A stretch of DNA of 37,265 bases from an uncultured Alphaproteobacteria bacterium. GTDB lineage: Bacteria > Pseudomonadota > Alphaproteobacteria > HIMB59. Within the stretch, counting starts at the first letter, position 1, and the number at the start of each line of letters is the position of its first letter. The position numbers were made by a program, and so were the translations under genes. The DNA lies in contig CACMWX010000010.1 in NCBI GenBank assembly GCA_902617515.1, forward strand, positions 1 through 37,265, given 5' to 3'. The notes beneath the pieces were generated by a model. That model made no database searches and had not been told where the DNA came from. It worked only from the letters and a program-made list of their open reading frames with translations. This document shows, piece by piece, positions 14,886 through 22,902 of this stretch.

Positions 14886-16554
14886 CCAAAGCCTTACCAA
14901 GGATATCACCTAAAACTGAACCGGAAGATTTAGATCCATATTTTTCTAATAAACTTTGCTCTTCATCTATCTCAAGTTGTCTTATTGAAAGAGCAAATTT
15001 TCGATTGGTCAAATCTATAGAGCTTATTTTTGCATCTATTTTTTGACCTTCATTATATCTAGATATATTTTGTTCTTCTTTATTTTTAGAGAGCTCTTTT
15101 CTTCTAATTGTTGTTTCAATAAAGCTAGCTACCTCAACATCAATTCCATTATTGTTAATTTTTGTAATTGTAGCTGATACAATATCTCCTTTAGATTTAT
15201 CTTTGAAAAATTCATTAAATGGATCAGCGGATAGTTGCTTTATACCAAAGCTCACTTTTTCTTTTTCGGGATCTATTTCTATAATTTTAACCTGAATTAA
15301 TTGTCCTTTTTGATATTTCTTTAATGTTCTATCACCATTAGAGTCTGTCCATGATAAATCGTTCTTGTGTATTAGTCCGTCAATATTTTCATTGAGCTTC
15401 GCAAATATACCAAACTCAGTAATATTTTTAATCTCAGTTTCAATTATTTGATCTTTTTTGTATTCATTTAAAATATTTTCCCATGGGTTTGGTTCAGTTT
15501 GTTTAATTCCAAGACTTATTCTTTTTTTGTCTTTATCTATTTCTAAAATTTTAACTCTTATATTGAAGCCAACCTCAAGAATTTTATTTGGATGTATATT
15601 CTTTTTAGTCCAACTAATATCGTTTGAGTGAACTAATCCCTCTAAATCTTTTTCTGAAAGTTGAACAAAAGCACCATAGTCGGTAATGTGAGTAATTTTT
15701 CCATCATAGATTTCATCAAGTGTAATTTTATCCTCTATTTTCTCCCAAGGATCGTCCTTCAACTGCTTATAACCTAAACTAATTTTATCTGAGTCGTCTG
15801 AGACTTTTAGAATTTTAAATTCATATTTTTTACCAACTTCTAAAACATCTGATGGATGTCCAATTCTACTCCATGATATATCGCTTAAATGAACTAATCC
15901 ATCAATTCCACCTAAATCAACAAAAGCACCATAGTCTGTAAAAGTTTTTACTTTACCAGTGACAACAGAATTATTTTGTGACTTTTCTAGTATTTGATTT
16001 TTAATTTCTTTTTGTTTTTCTTCGAGAATAGCTTTTCTTGATACAACAATATTTCCTTTTGAGTAATCCATTTTAAGTATTTCAAATGTTTCTTCTGTCT
16101 TAATTAAGTGACTCACATCTCTTACAGGTCGAACATCGATTTGACTTAAAGGTAAAAATGCATTTGTTCCCATAATTTTTACATAAAGTCCTGCCTTAGC
16201 TTTACCCACTATAAAGCCTTTAACTCTCTCTTTTTTATCAAATAGTTTTTGAAGCTTCTCCCATGACTTCATTTTGATAGCTTTTTCATGAGAGACTTTA
16301 ACGTTTCCTTCTCTGTCTTCTAATTTTTCAACAAATACCTCAATGACTTGTCCAGTTTTTAGATCATCTGAAGATCCAGTATTAAGAAACTCCTCTTTAG
16401 GTATTTGACCTTCGCTTTTATATCCAATATCAACTGTAATGTGTTGCTCACTTATTTTAAGAATAGTTCCAGATATTATTTTATTTGCGGTGATTGTATT
16501 TTTAGTTCCGAATTGTTGATCTAGCAGTTTGCTATACTCATCATTAGATATCAT
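14857..16554 (-). CDS. rpsA: 30S ribosomal protein S1
   Basis: mRNA-binding ribosomal protein; 565 residues with six S1 (OB-fold) repeats. Repeat starts are visible at GTILKISEQHITVDIG (~29), KGFIVGKAKAGLYVKI (~114), TGKVKTFTDYGAFVDL (~200), DGKITHITDYGAFVQL (~285), TEIKNITEFGIFAKL (~373) and SATITKINNNGIDVEV (~456); repeats 3 and 4 are the most canonical (GLVH-x-x-DISW). It ends in an acidic tail (D-E-D-K-D-S-K-E-E). A 68-nt gap separates it from aroA, the largest gap in this series, and a plausible promoter lies there. A five-codon upstream frame overlaps its start (see findings). cmk, often located between aroA and rpsA, is absent. Confidence 0.97.
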   Translation of the reverse strand: MISNDEYSKLLDQQFGTKNTITANKIISGTILKISEQHITVDIGYKSEGQIPKEEFLNTGSSDDLKTGQVIEVFVEKLEDREGNVKVSHEKAIKMKSWEKLQKLFDKKERVKGFIVGKAKAGLYVKIMGTNAFLPLSQIDVRPVRDVSHLIKTEETFEILKMDYSKGNIVVSRKAILEEKQKEIKNQILEKSQNNSVVTGKVKTFTDYGAFVDLGGIDGLVHLSDISWSRIGHPSDVLEVGKKYEFKILKVSDDSDKISLGYKQLKDDPWEKIEDKITLDEIYDGKITHITDYGAFVQLSEKDLEGLVHSNDISWTKKNIHPNKILEVGFNIRVKILEIDKDKKRISLGIKQTEPNPWENILNEYKKDQIIETEIKNITEFGIFAKLNENIDGLIHKNDLSWTDSNGDRTLKKYQKGQLIQVKIIEIDPEKEKVSFGIKQLSADPFNEFFKDKSKGDIVSATITKINNNGIDVEVASFIETTIRRKELSKNKEEQNISRYNEGQKIDAKISSIDLTNRKFALSIRQLEIDEEQSLLEKYGSKSSGSVLGDILGKALDEDKDSKEE

Positions 16555-16588
16555 TAGTCATAATTTACCTTTCAAATTAAGTACGGTT

Positions 16589-16616
16589 CTTTTAAAGTTT
16601 TATTGATTTTTTTCAA
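16589..16616 (-). promoter_or_regulatory. Candidate sigma-70-type promoter for rpsA-ihfB-pyrF-trpFBA-accD-folC
   Basis: Reading leftward, TTGAAA (16616-16611) is followed after 16 nt by TAAAAG (16594-16589), 4 of 6 matches to the -10 consensus, leaving a leader of about 30 nt before rpsA. This is the only gap above 5 nt in the 14-gene minus-strand series, so an internal promoter here is expected. The region is so AT-rich that chance matches are common. Confidence 0.35.
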
Positions 16617-16622
16617 GAGAAA

Positions 16623-17921
16623 TTAATTACTAAATTGAGATATATCTTTGAAAAACGTTGGATAGCTTGTTTTTACACATGATTTGTCTTTTATTACATT
16701 GTTTTTTTTACAAATCATATTTGCAATATAAAAAGACATCAAAATCCTATGATCATCATTATGTTTAATTATAGCGCCACCTTTTTTAAAATAATTATTA
16801 CCAAAAATGTATAGATCAAAATTTTCGACTTTTGATTTTACACCAATTTTTTTCAGATTTTCATGTATAAGTAACAACCTGTTACTTTCCTTGACTGTAA
16901 GTTCTTTTAAACCCTTAAAAACCGTTAAACCATTGGCAAATGAAGCAGCAATAGATAAAATAGGTATTTCATCTACTTGAATAGGTATATCAGCAGGTTT
17001 AAGTATAGTTGAATTCAGGTTTTTCTTTTGTTCAATTTGTAGATCAGCAATAAACTCATTGTGAATTTTTCTTTTACGAATTACTTTGATATTCCCTCCC
17101 ATATTTTTTAAAGTTTTAATAAAACCAATTCTTGTCTTATTAAATAGAATATTTTTAACAATAAGCTTAGAACCTGGTCTTAAACAAGCAGCACAAATAA
17201 AAAATGCAGCAGAAGATGGGTCCCCAGGTACATTATAATTTATTGTTTTAAGTTCTTTATTATTTTTCATCTCGATAAATCTATGAATAGATTTTTCTTT
17301 AACTTTAATGTTATATCCCATAGACTTAAGCATATTCTCAGTATGATCTCTTGTTGTCTTAAACTCTTTGATCTTTACTATGCCATTTGTATTTAAAGCC
17401 GAGAGCATAATAGCACTTTTAATTTGAGCTGATGGTATAGGTATTTCAAATATTAAAGGCACTGCATTCCCAGTTCCTTTTAATTTTATTGGCGGCAAAA
17501 GATCTTTCTTTAGTTCAATTCTGGCACCTATTCTAGACAAATGTTCTGTAACTCTTTTCATTGGTCTTTTACTAAGAGATCTATCTCCCACTAATTTCAC
17601 TTCGATATTGTTTGATGAAATTAATCCTGATAACAGCCTTATACCTGTTCCTGAATTTCCAAAATCTATCTTTTGATTTGGTTGAAATAATCCTCCAGGT
17701 GGTACACCAAAAACAAAATATTTTTTATCTTTTTTTTTTATTTGAACACCTAATAATCTCATTGCTTTGAGAGTATTCAAGACATCCTCTCCTTCTAGTA
17801 AATTCGATATCTCAGACTTACCAATTACCTGTCCAGCTAAAATTAAAATTCTGTGGCTTATTGATTTATCACCCGGAGGAAAGTATGTGCCTTTTATAAT
17901 GCTCTTATTATCTAAAGGCAT
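16623..17921 (-). CDS. aroA: 3-phosphoshikimate 1-carboxyvinyltransferase (EPSP synthase)
   Basis: Sixth step of the shikimate pathway. Motifs: PPGDKSISHRILILAG (~16-31; Lys and Arg of the substrate site), FGNSGTGIRLLSGL (~87-100), RPMKRV (~118-123), SAQIKSAIMLSALN (~164-177), PGDPSSAAFF (~228-237), DEIPILSIAASFANG (~319-333) with the catalytic Asp, and LTVKESNRL (~343-351) with the catalytic Glu. Length 432 is typical. The S-A-Q-x-K-S-A and D-E-x-P motifs are closer to the class II EPSP synthases than to the E. coli type. Starts 4 nt after the lptB stop. It opens the block aroA-rpsA-ihfB, which here joins directly to the LPS transport block. Confidence 0.96.
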   Translation of the reverse strand: MPLDNKSIIKGTYFPPGDKSISHRILILAGQVIGKSEISNLLEGEDVLNTLKAMRLLGVQIKKKDKKYFVFGVPPGGLFQPNQKIDFGNSGTGIRLLSGLISSNNIEVKLVGDRSLSKRPMKRVTEHLSRIGARIELKKDLLPPIKLKGTGNAVPLIFEIPIPSAQIKSAIMLSALNTNGIVKIKEFKTTRDHTENMLKSMGYNIKVKEKSIHRFIEMKNNKELKTINYNVPGDPSSAAFFICAACLRPGSKLIVKNILFNKTRIGFIKTLKNMGGNIKVIRKRKIHNEFIADLQIEQKKNLNSTILKPADIPIQVDEIPILSIAASFANGLTVFKGLKELTVKESNRLLLIHENLKKIGVKSKVENFDLYIFGNNYFKKGGAIIKHNDDHRILMSFYIANMICKKNNVIKDKSCVKTSYPTFFKDISQFSN

Positions 17922-17925
17922 GTGT

Positions 17926-18642
17926 TTAGTTATAATTTTTACCTAAGTATATTTTTTTTACAAATTTATCGGAGACAATTTCATTTGGGCTACCAGATTT
18001 AATAATTTCACCATTATAAATTATATAACCATACTCAACTATACTTAAAGCCTCTTTAACATTGTGGTCAGTTATTATTATTCCAATATTCATTTTTTTA
18101 AGCATAGAAATTGTCGATTTCACTTCCTCTATTGCAATTGGATCTATACCTGCAAAAGGTTCATCCAACAAAAGAAATTTTGGGCTACTTGCCAACGCTC
18201 TAGCAATTTCAGTTCTTCTTCTTTCACCTCCAGACAATAATTTACCTTTAGTCTTCTGAAAATTAGTTAAAGAAAATTGTTTAATTAAATTCTCAGTGAT
18301 TTTAATTGAGTCGTATTTATTGTGAAATAACTCTGCAATTGAAAATATATTATCATATACATTTAAATCTCGAAAAATTGAAGCTTCTTGAGGTAAATAT
18401 GAAATTCCAAGTTTTGTCCTTAGGCTAAGACTTTTATCATTTAATACATGATCATCTAAAAAAATTTTACCTATATCAGCAGAAAGAAAACCCGCAACGA
18501 TATTAAAAAGAGTAGTCTTTCCACTACCATTTGGTCCTAGTAAACCATTAATTCTATTACTGCTAAACTCCATATTTACTTTATTAAGAGCTTTTTTCGA
18601 CTTAAAATTTTTACTTACATCTATAAGTTTAATTGTCTGCAT
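17926..18642 (-). CDS. lptB: LPS export ABC transporter ATP-binding protein
   Basis: ATPase of the LptBFGC motor that pulls LPS from the inner membrane. Walker A GPNGSGKT at 36-43, Q-loop around YLPQEASIF (~86-94), ABC signature LSGGERRR (~135-142), Walker B FLLLDEP (~156-162) followed by FAGIDP, and the H-loop IITDHN (~188-193). Length 238 is standard. Its ATG lies 14 nt inside the end of lptA. lptF and lptG are not in the window. In many Proteobacteria rpoN follows lptB; here aroA follows after 4 nt. Confidence 0.97.
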   Translation of the reverse strand: MQTIKLIDVSKNFKSKKALNKVNMEFSSNRINGLLGPNGSGKTTLFNIVAGFLSADIGKIFLDDHVLNDKSLSLRTKLGISYLPQEASIFRDLNVYDNIFSIAELFHNKYDSIKITENLIKQFSLTNFQKTKGKLLSGGERRRTEIARALASSPKFLLLDEPFAGIDPIAIEEVKSTISMLKKMNIGIIITDHNVKEALSIVEYGYIIYNGEIIKSGSPNEIVSDKFVKKIYLGKNYN

Positions 18643-19099
18643 TGTTTTCTAATAAAACTTCAACAAGAGACTCTTTGTTAGCTGAGTTTAATATTCTTTT
18701 GTTGTTGTCAATATCAGCAATTAACTCATTCCCTGTTAACAATCTTGTTGGTGATTCAATTGATACATTTCCAGTAAGCTTAATTATGTTGTCATCACGA
18801 GTGTAGATTGCATAGTTTCCTCTAAAAATTTCATCCTTAAACTCAATTAAAACATTTTCAAAAAGTTCAACAATAGTAAAAATTTCTTCATCATTTTGTT
18901 TTATATAATTGGCAATCATTTTATCAGAAAAGGCCACAAATTTATCATTTTTGAACTCAACACTACCATTTGCGGTATAGCTTTGATTTTCTGAGTCCCA
19001 AATAAGACTCTCACCTGCTTTAACATAGCTTTCAGAGTTGGCAGTAGAAAAAAAAATTACAAAGAAAGATAAGTAAAAGATTTTAATTATTAGTGACAA
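18629..19099 (-). CDS. lptA: LPS transport periplasmic protein LptA (OstA-like)
   Basis: Periplasmic bridge protein for LPS. I place the start at a TTG at 19099, because a strong Shine-Dalgarno GGGGAGG (19112-19106) lies 6 nt upstream, whereas the in-frame ATGs at 19135 and 19132 lie before that site and would add 11-12 basic residues. From the TTG the protein begins M-S-L-I-I-K-I-F-Y-L-S-F-F-V, a good signal peptide cleaved near S-T-A-N-S. The body shows the OstA pattern, such as YTANGSVEFKNDKFVAFSDKM and I-K-L-T-G-N-V-S-I-E. About 156 residues. It overlaps lptC by 17 nt (53 nt with the longer start) and lptB by 14 nt. Confidence 0.87.
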   Translation of the reverse strand: MSLIIKIFYLSFFVIFFSTANSESYVKAGESLIWDSENQSYTANGSVEFKNDKFVAFSDKMIANYIKQNDEEIFTIVELFENVLIEFKDEIFRGNYAIYTRDDNIIKLTGNVSIESPTRLLTGNELIADIDNNKRILNSANKESLVEVLLENNADN

Positions 19100-19511
19100 A
19101 TTCAACCTCCCCGAAAAAAATAATTTTACCATCATAATCTAAATTTTTAAAACCCTTAGCATTTAATGTACCCATAGAATTAATTACTTTTACAGGCTCT
19201 TCACTACTTGATATTTCTTTATTTAAGTTTATCGATATATTGTTCCCATAAATTTTATATTCCTTATTCTCGAGGTATGACTTTCCCTCTAAAAAAATCT
19301 TATTATCATCTATTTTATTTAATTTTTCTGAACCAATTTTAGTAATTCCAGATTTACTCAATACTATACTAGAAAAATTTTCTACTGTTATATTTTTTTG
19401 GCTAAAATTTTTGGTTAAAGAATTTTGATTGTAGAAGTAAATAAAAATTTGTAATCCCAAAATGAGAATTATTAAAAAATTAATTATTTTATAATTAAAG
19501 ATATTAGTCAT
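19083..19511 (-). CDS. lptC: LPS export system protein LptC
   Basis: 142 residues with one N-terminal membrane anchor (I-I-N-F-L-I-I-L-I-L-G-L-Q-I-F-I, ~9-24) and a periplasmic part of repeated short strands (ENFSSIVLSKSGITKIGSEK ... NKIFLEGKSYLENKEYKIYG ... LNAKGFKNLDYDGKIIFFGE), the LptC pattern of partially repeated beta-jellyroll strands. It is somewhat shorter than most LptC (~180-200). Identification relies strongly on position between kdsD and lptA/lptB, a widely conserved order. It overlaps kdsD by 8 nt and contains the Shine-Dalgarno of lptA within its last codons. Confidence 0.85.
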   Translation of the reverse strand: MTNIFNYKIINFLIILILGLQIFIYFYNQNSLTKNFSQKNITVENFSSIVLSKSGITKIGSEKLNKIDDNKIFLEGKSYLENKEYKIYGNNISINLNKEISSSEEPVKVINSMGTLNAKGFKNLDYDGKIIFFGEVEFVTNN

Positions 19512-20451
19512 TTTCTAAACATTTCTTTAAATTAACAATACCAATTGGCTTATTTTGCCTTGCTATTATAAGACTGGTGATAGAATGATTATTCATCAAA
19601 ACAATTGCTGAAGAAACTAGTAAATCACTTGTTGCAAGTACAGGTTTACTTTTCATAATGTTTGTAGCTTTTTCTTTAATATTAATTTTTGCTATTGATC
19701 TCCTTAAATCTCCATCTGTAATAATACCTTTAATTTTCATGTTTTTATTTAGCACAACAACACACCCATACTTTTTCTCTGTCATAACTAAAACAGCATC
19801 TATCACAGATGCATCAGATTGAATTGTTGGAATATCTGTATCCATTATTTCATTTAGTGTCATTAATTTTTTACCTATCTTGCCACCAGGATGAAGTTCG
19901 ATAAATGATTTTTTGTCGAATTTTCTTAAACTCAGTACTGCACAACAAAGAGCATCACCAAGAGCCAATGACATTGTAGTAGAAGTTGTTGGAATTGTTT
20001 TTAATTTATCAGCCTCTGAATGTACAGGTAACGTGAGATTAATGTCTGAATTTTTTGATAATAGACTTTTTTTAGAGGAAGTTATTGAAATAATTTTAAT
20101 TTTTTTTTTCTTACTAAAATTTATTAAATCCGCTAATTCATTTGATTCACCTGAATTAGACAAGATAATAAGAATATCATTTTTTTCAATTATGCCCATA
20201 TCTCCATGACTTGCATCAACCGGATTTAAATAAATTGCTGGTATTCCTGTTGAGGTGAATGATGCAGCAATTTTTCCAGCAATATTTCCACTTTTACCTA
20301 CTCCTGATACAATAACCTTACCGTTTTGTTTTGAAATTAACTCAACTGCTTCAACAAAATCTTTGTCCAAACTCTTTGATAGCTTGGATAAAGCAACAGA
20401 TTCTAATTGTATTACCTCTTGACCTATTATTTTTATTTTAGACTTATTCAT
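19504..20451 (-). CDS. kdsD: Arabinose-5-phosphate isomerase, KpsF/GutQ family
   Basis: Interconverts ribulose-5-phosphate and arabinose-5-phosphate for KDO synthesis. An SIS domain covers ~35-175, with V-S-G-V-G-K-S-G-N-I-A (50-60), YLNPVDASHGDMG (~75-87) and ILSNSGESNEL (~96-106); E-L-H-P-G-G-K-I-G-K (~184-193) is the family's linker, and two CBS domains follow to the end (~200-315). Length 315 is normal. Adjacent to RNase D (3 nt) and lptC (8-nt overlap), matching the alphaproteobacterial order and linking KDO supply with LPS export. Confidence 0.95.
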   Translation of the reverse strand: MNKSKIKIIGQEVIQLESVALSKLSKSLDKDFVEAVELISKQNGKVIVSGVGKSGNIAGKIAASFTSTGIPAIYLNPVDASHGDMGIIEKNDILIILSNSGESNELADLINFSKKKKIKIISITSSKKSLLSKNSDINLTLPVHSEADKLKTIPTTSTTMSLALGDALCCAVLSLRKFDKKSFIELHPGGKIGKKLMTLNEIMDTDIPTIQSDASVIDAVLVMTEKKYGCVVVLNKNMKIKGIITDGDLRRSIAKINIKEKATNIMKSKPVLATSDLLVSSAIVLMNNHSITSLIIARQNKPIGIVNLKKCLEND

Positions 20452-20454
20452 AAA

Positions 20455-21087
20455 TCATTTATGAGCGAAGATGTCTACACCTTCCCACCCTTGCAAATCT
20501 AAATCAACTCTTATTTCCATAAATTTCATTATGGATTTAAACAATCCAATTCTTTTTTGATTAAGCAACTTGTCGTTGAGAGAATTTTTTATATCTGACA
20601 AGTACAAAACATCATTCATAGCATATTCAATTTGTTTTTTGGTGAGTTTTTTTTTACTCCAATCAGATGACTGTTCTGTTTTATCTAATTGAATATCCAA
20701 TATTTCATCAACTAGATCTTTGAGACTATGCTTTGAAGAGTAGGTTCTAGTTAATTTTGAGGCAATTTTTGTACAAAATACATTTTTTACATTTATTTTT
20801 AAATTTTCTCTCAAAACTGCCATATCAAATCTTCCAAAATGAAAGATTTTCGTAAGATTGTTATCTTCTAGAAGAGTCTTGATATTTTTTGAAAATTTTG
20901 GTGACAAGTCATCTTCAAATTTAATTAAGTAAATTTTTTTATCTGTTTCATTTCGTAATTGTATTAGACAAAGTCTATCTCTTTTAATATTTAGCCCAAG
21001 TGTTTCAGTATCTATTGATATATCTCCTTTAAAAGATTTTAAAATTTTACTTGGCAGATCATTATGAAATAATTGATAATTTGACAT
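20455..21087 (-). CDS. Ribonuclease D-like 3'-5' exonuclease (short form)
   Basis: 210 residues with only the DEDDy exonuclease domain: ISIDTETLGL (D26, E28), HFGRFDM (D88) and YAMNDVLYL (Y155, D159) provide the four metal-binding or catalytic positions. The HRDC domains of E. coli RNase D (375 residues) are missing, as usual for the short RNase D paralogue encoded before lptC in Alphaproteobacteria. It heads the minus-strand series; only 35 nt separate it from the divergent NDUFA9-like gene, so the main promoter of a very long operon must lie in or near that gap. Confidence 0.92.
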   Translation of the reverse strand: MSNYQLFHNDLPSKILKSFKGDISIDTETLGLNIKRDRLCLIQLRNETDKKIYLIKFEDDLSPKFSKNIKTLLEDNNLTKIFHFGRFDMAVLRENLKINVKNVFCTKIASKLTRTYSSKHSLKDLVDEILDIQLDKTEQSSDWSKKKLTKKQIEYAMNDVLYLSDIKNSLNDKLLNQKRIGLFKSIMKFMEIRVDLDLQGWEGVDIFAHK

Positions 21088-21122
21088 CTTAGAACATATA
21101 TTTATATAAGATAGATATTATA

Positions 21123-22052
21123 ATGAAAAACAAAAATATCTTAGTTTTTGGATCTACAGGGTTTATTGGCAGAAGTCTCTCAAAAAGACTCTTACAAAGT
21201 GGCTACAAACTAATATGTCCAGTAAGAAATGCAAGCAGAGTTAAAAGAAATATACTTTCTGGAGATATAGGGCAGATAGAAGTAATAGAATTTGATATTC
21301 ATAATTTAGAGGAAATTAAAAGTTTAATTGCAAATGCAGATATAGTAATTAATTTGATTGGTATTCTATATGAAAAAAATAATTTATCATTTGAACTGGT
21401 TCATTATTTATTGCCAAAAAAAATTGCTAATTATTGTGAATTATACAAAAAACCTTTTATTCATATCTCTGGCTTAGGGTCAACTTTTCAAACAAAATCA
21501 AATTATCTAATTAGCAAAAAAATGGGAGAGGAATTTATTGAAAATAATAATACTAACCACATTATTATAAGGCCTAGTACAGTTTATGGTGAGGAAGATA
21601 ATTTCTTTAATCTATTTGGTAAAATGGCTAAAATTTTACCATTCTTACCTTTAATCAAAAATGGTATGACTAAATTCCAGCCAATTTATGTAAATGATTT
21701 AACTCTTCTTATTTTTAATTTGACAAATAATTTTGAAAAATACAAAAATTCTAATTTAGCAGCAGTTGGTAATGAGATATTTACTTTTAAAGAAATTTTA
21801 AGTCATATATTTGTATCTTTAAAAAAAAAGGAAAGATTTTTTTATATACCCTCTTTCCTCGCAATTCTTCAAGGCAAATTACTAGAAAAACTACCAAAAC
21901 CTTTATTTACATACGATCAGTATGTGACTCTTTCTCATGATAGTATCTCAGAGGGAAGTCAAAAATTGGTAACTGAAATTATGAAACAAGATTTATCAGA
22001 TATGAAGATCATTACCTCAGAATATCTAAAAAAGTTTATTGATAAAGTTTAA
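21123..22052 (+). CDS. NDUFA9-like NAD(P)-binding protein (complex I-associated, atypical SDR)
   Basis: 309 residues. Rossmann start K-N-I-L-V-F-G-S-T-G-F-I-G-R (4-17, G-x-x-G-x-x-G), N-L-I-G-I-L-Y (~75-81), HISGLGS (~115-121) in place of a full catalytic Y-x-x-x-K region, and IIIRPSTVYGEEDNFFNLF (~146-164), all as in the NDUFA9/39-kDa family, which binds NADPH and stabilises respiratory complex I in mitochondria and Alphaproteobacteria. Gln-Pro-x-Tyr-Val near residue 185 (FQPIYVNDL) is also typical. It converges, without intervening bases, on uppP, a neighbourhood often seen in Alphaproteobacteria. It is probably structural rather than catalytic. Confidence 0.9.
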   Translation: MKNKNILVFGSTGFIGRSLSKRLLQSGYKLICPVRNASRVKRNILSGDIGQIEVIEFDIHNLEEIKSLIANADIVINLIGILYEKNNLSFELVHYLLPKKIANYCELYKKPFIHISGLGSTFQTKSNYLISKKMGEEFIENNNTNHIIIRPSTVYGEEDNFFNLFGKMAKILPFLPLIKNGMTKFQPIYVNDLTLLIFNLTNNFEKYKNSNLAAVGNEIFTFKEILSHIFVSLKKKERFFYIPSFLAILQGKLLEKLPKPLFTYDQYVTLSHDSISEGSQKLVTEIMKQDLSDMKIITSEYLKKFIDKV

Positions 22053-22808
22053 TTAAGAAAAATAAAATAATAAAATTAAACCTAATAAAATTCTATAAAT
22101 CACAAAAGGTGTAAAGCCAATTTTATTTATCGCTTTAATAAATACAGATATTGTAAAATATGCTGCAAAAAATGTAGTAATGAAAATTAAAAATAGATTT
22201 TTATCTACAATAAAGTTATCAAATTCTTTAATATTAGAAAAAAAAGACAAACAAATTATAGGTATACCCATATATAAACTGTAAATAGATGAATATTTTC
22301 TATCTTCTCCAAATAATCTGAAAGCAATTATACAACTTCCAGCTCTACTGAAACCAGGTAAAAAGGCTAAACATTGAAAAAATCCAGCTAGAATAAATTT
22401 GGTACTTTTATTCTTAATTTTTAATTTAAATTTTTTTGATTTATCTGAAACATAGAGTAATATTGCTCCAGTTATTGAAGTGTATCCAATTAACTCTAAA
22501 CTAATATAATCTATTTTGTAAAGTTTGAGCACAAAACCGACGATAATTGCAGGCGCTGTTGCGTAGATTAATATTATCCAGTAAATTTTAATATTTGATT
22601 TTGAAAAATGTTTGTTTGCAAACAAATATAATAATAAAGCCAATAAAGAGGCAAAGTGTGCTGATGTTTCATATAAATAATTCCTAGATTCTAAGTTTTT
22701 AAAGAATATTTCTAAAATATTAAGGTGCCCACTAGAACTAATGGGGATAAATTCAGTAATTCCCTGTATTAAACCATAAAAAATATAAAAAATATTACTA
22801 TTAGTCAT
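22053..22808 (-). CDS. uppP: Undecaprenyl-diphosphate phosphatase
   Basis: Integral membrane enzyme that recycles the lipid carrier for peptidoglycan and polysaccharides. GLIQGITEFIPISSSGH (12-28; the E-F-x-P-x-S-S-S-x-H active-site loop) and FLPGFSRAGSCI (~148-159; P-G-x-S-R-S/A-G motif, with Ala where most have Ser) are both present. About 7-8 membrane segments; length 251 is slightly shorter than the usual 260-270. Divergent from gltD across a 94-nt region that carries an inverted repeat beginning 11 nt before its ATG. Confidence 0.96.
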   Translation of the reverse strand: MTNSNIFYIFYGLIQGITEFIPISSSGHLNILEIFFKNLESRNYLYETSAHFASLLALLLYLFANKHFSKSNIKIYWIILIYATAPAIIVGFVLKLYKIDYISLELIGYTSITGAILLYVSDKSKKFKLKIKNKSTKFILAGFFQCLAFLPGFSRAGSCIIAFRLFGEDRKYSSIYSLYMGIPIICLSFFSNIKEFDNFIVDKNLFLIFITTFFAAYFTISVFIKAINKIGFTPFVIYRILLGLILLFYFS

Positions 22809-22819
22809 AATTTATTATC

Positions 22820-22846
22820 ATTTATGAGTTTACTTAACTCATAAAT
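22820..22846. promoter_or_regulatory. Perfect 11-bp inverted repeat in the uppP/gltD divergent promoter region
   Basis: ATTTATGAGTT (22820-22830) and AACTCATAAAT (22836-22846) are exactly complementary around a 5-nt centre. The dyad lies 11 nt upstream of uppP and 57 nt upstream of gltD, just before TAATAAT (22852-22858), a plausible gltD -10 region, so it would cover the -35 zone. No T-tract follows in the gltD direction. This looks like an operator for a dimeric regulator; the regulator cannot be named. A hairpin in the uppP leader is an alternative. Confidence 0.5.
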
Positions 22847-22902
22847 CTTTGTAATAATACAATCCATTTATTTGTAGGAGAATAATGTAATATTTTATTA
22901 CC

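Noticed and set aside
16623-17921. aroA as a horizontally acquired class II gene
   Set aside because: The class II-like motifs are clear, but this class is found natively in many bacteria, and base composition and operon position match the neighbours.
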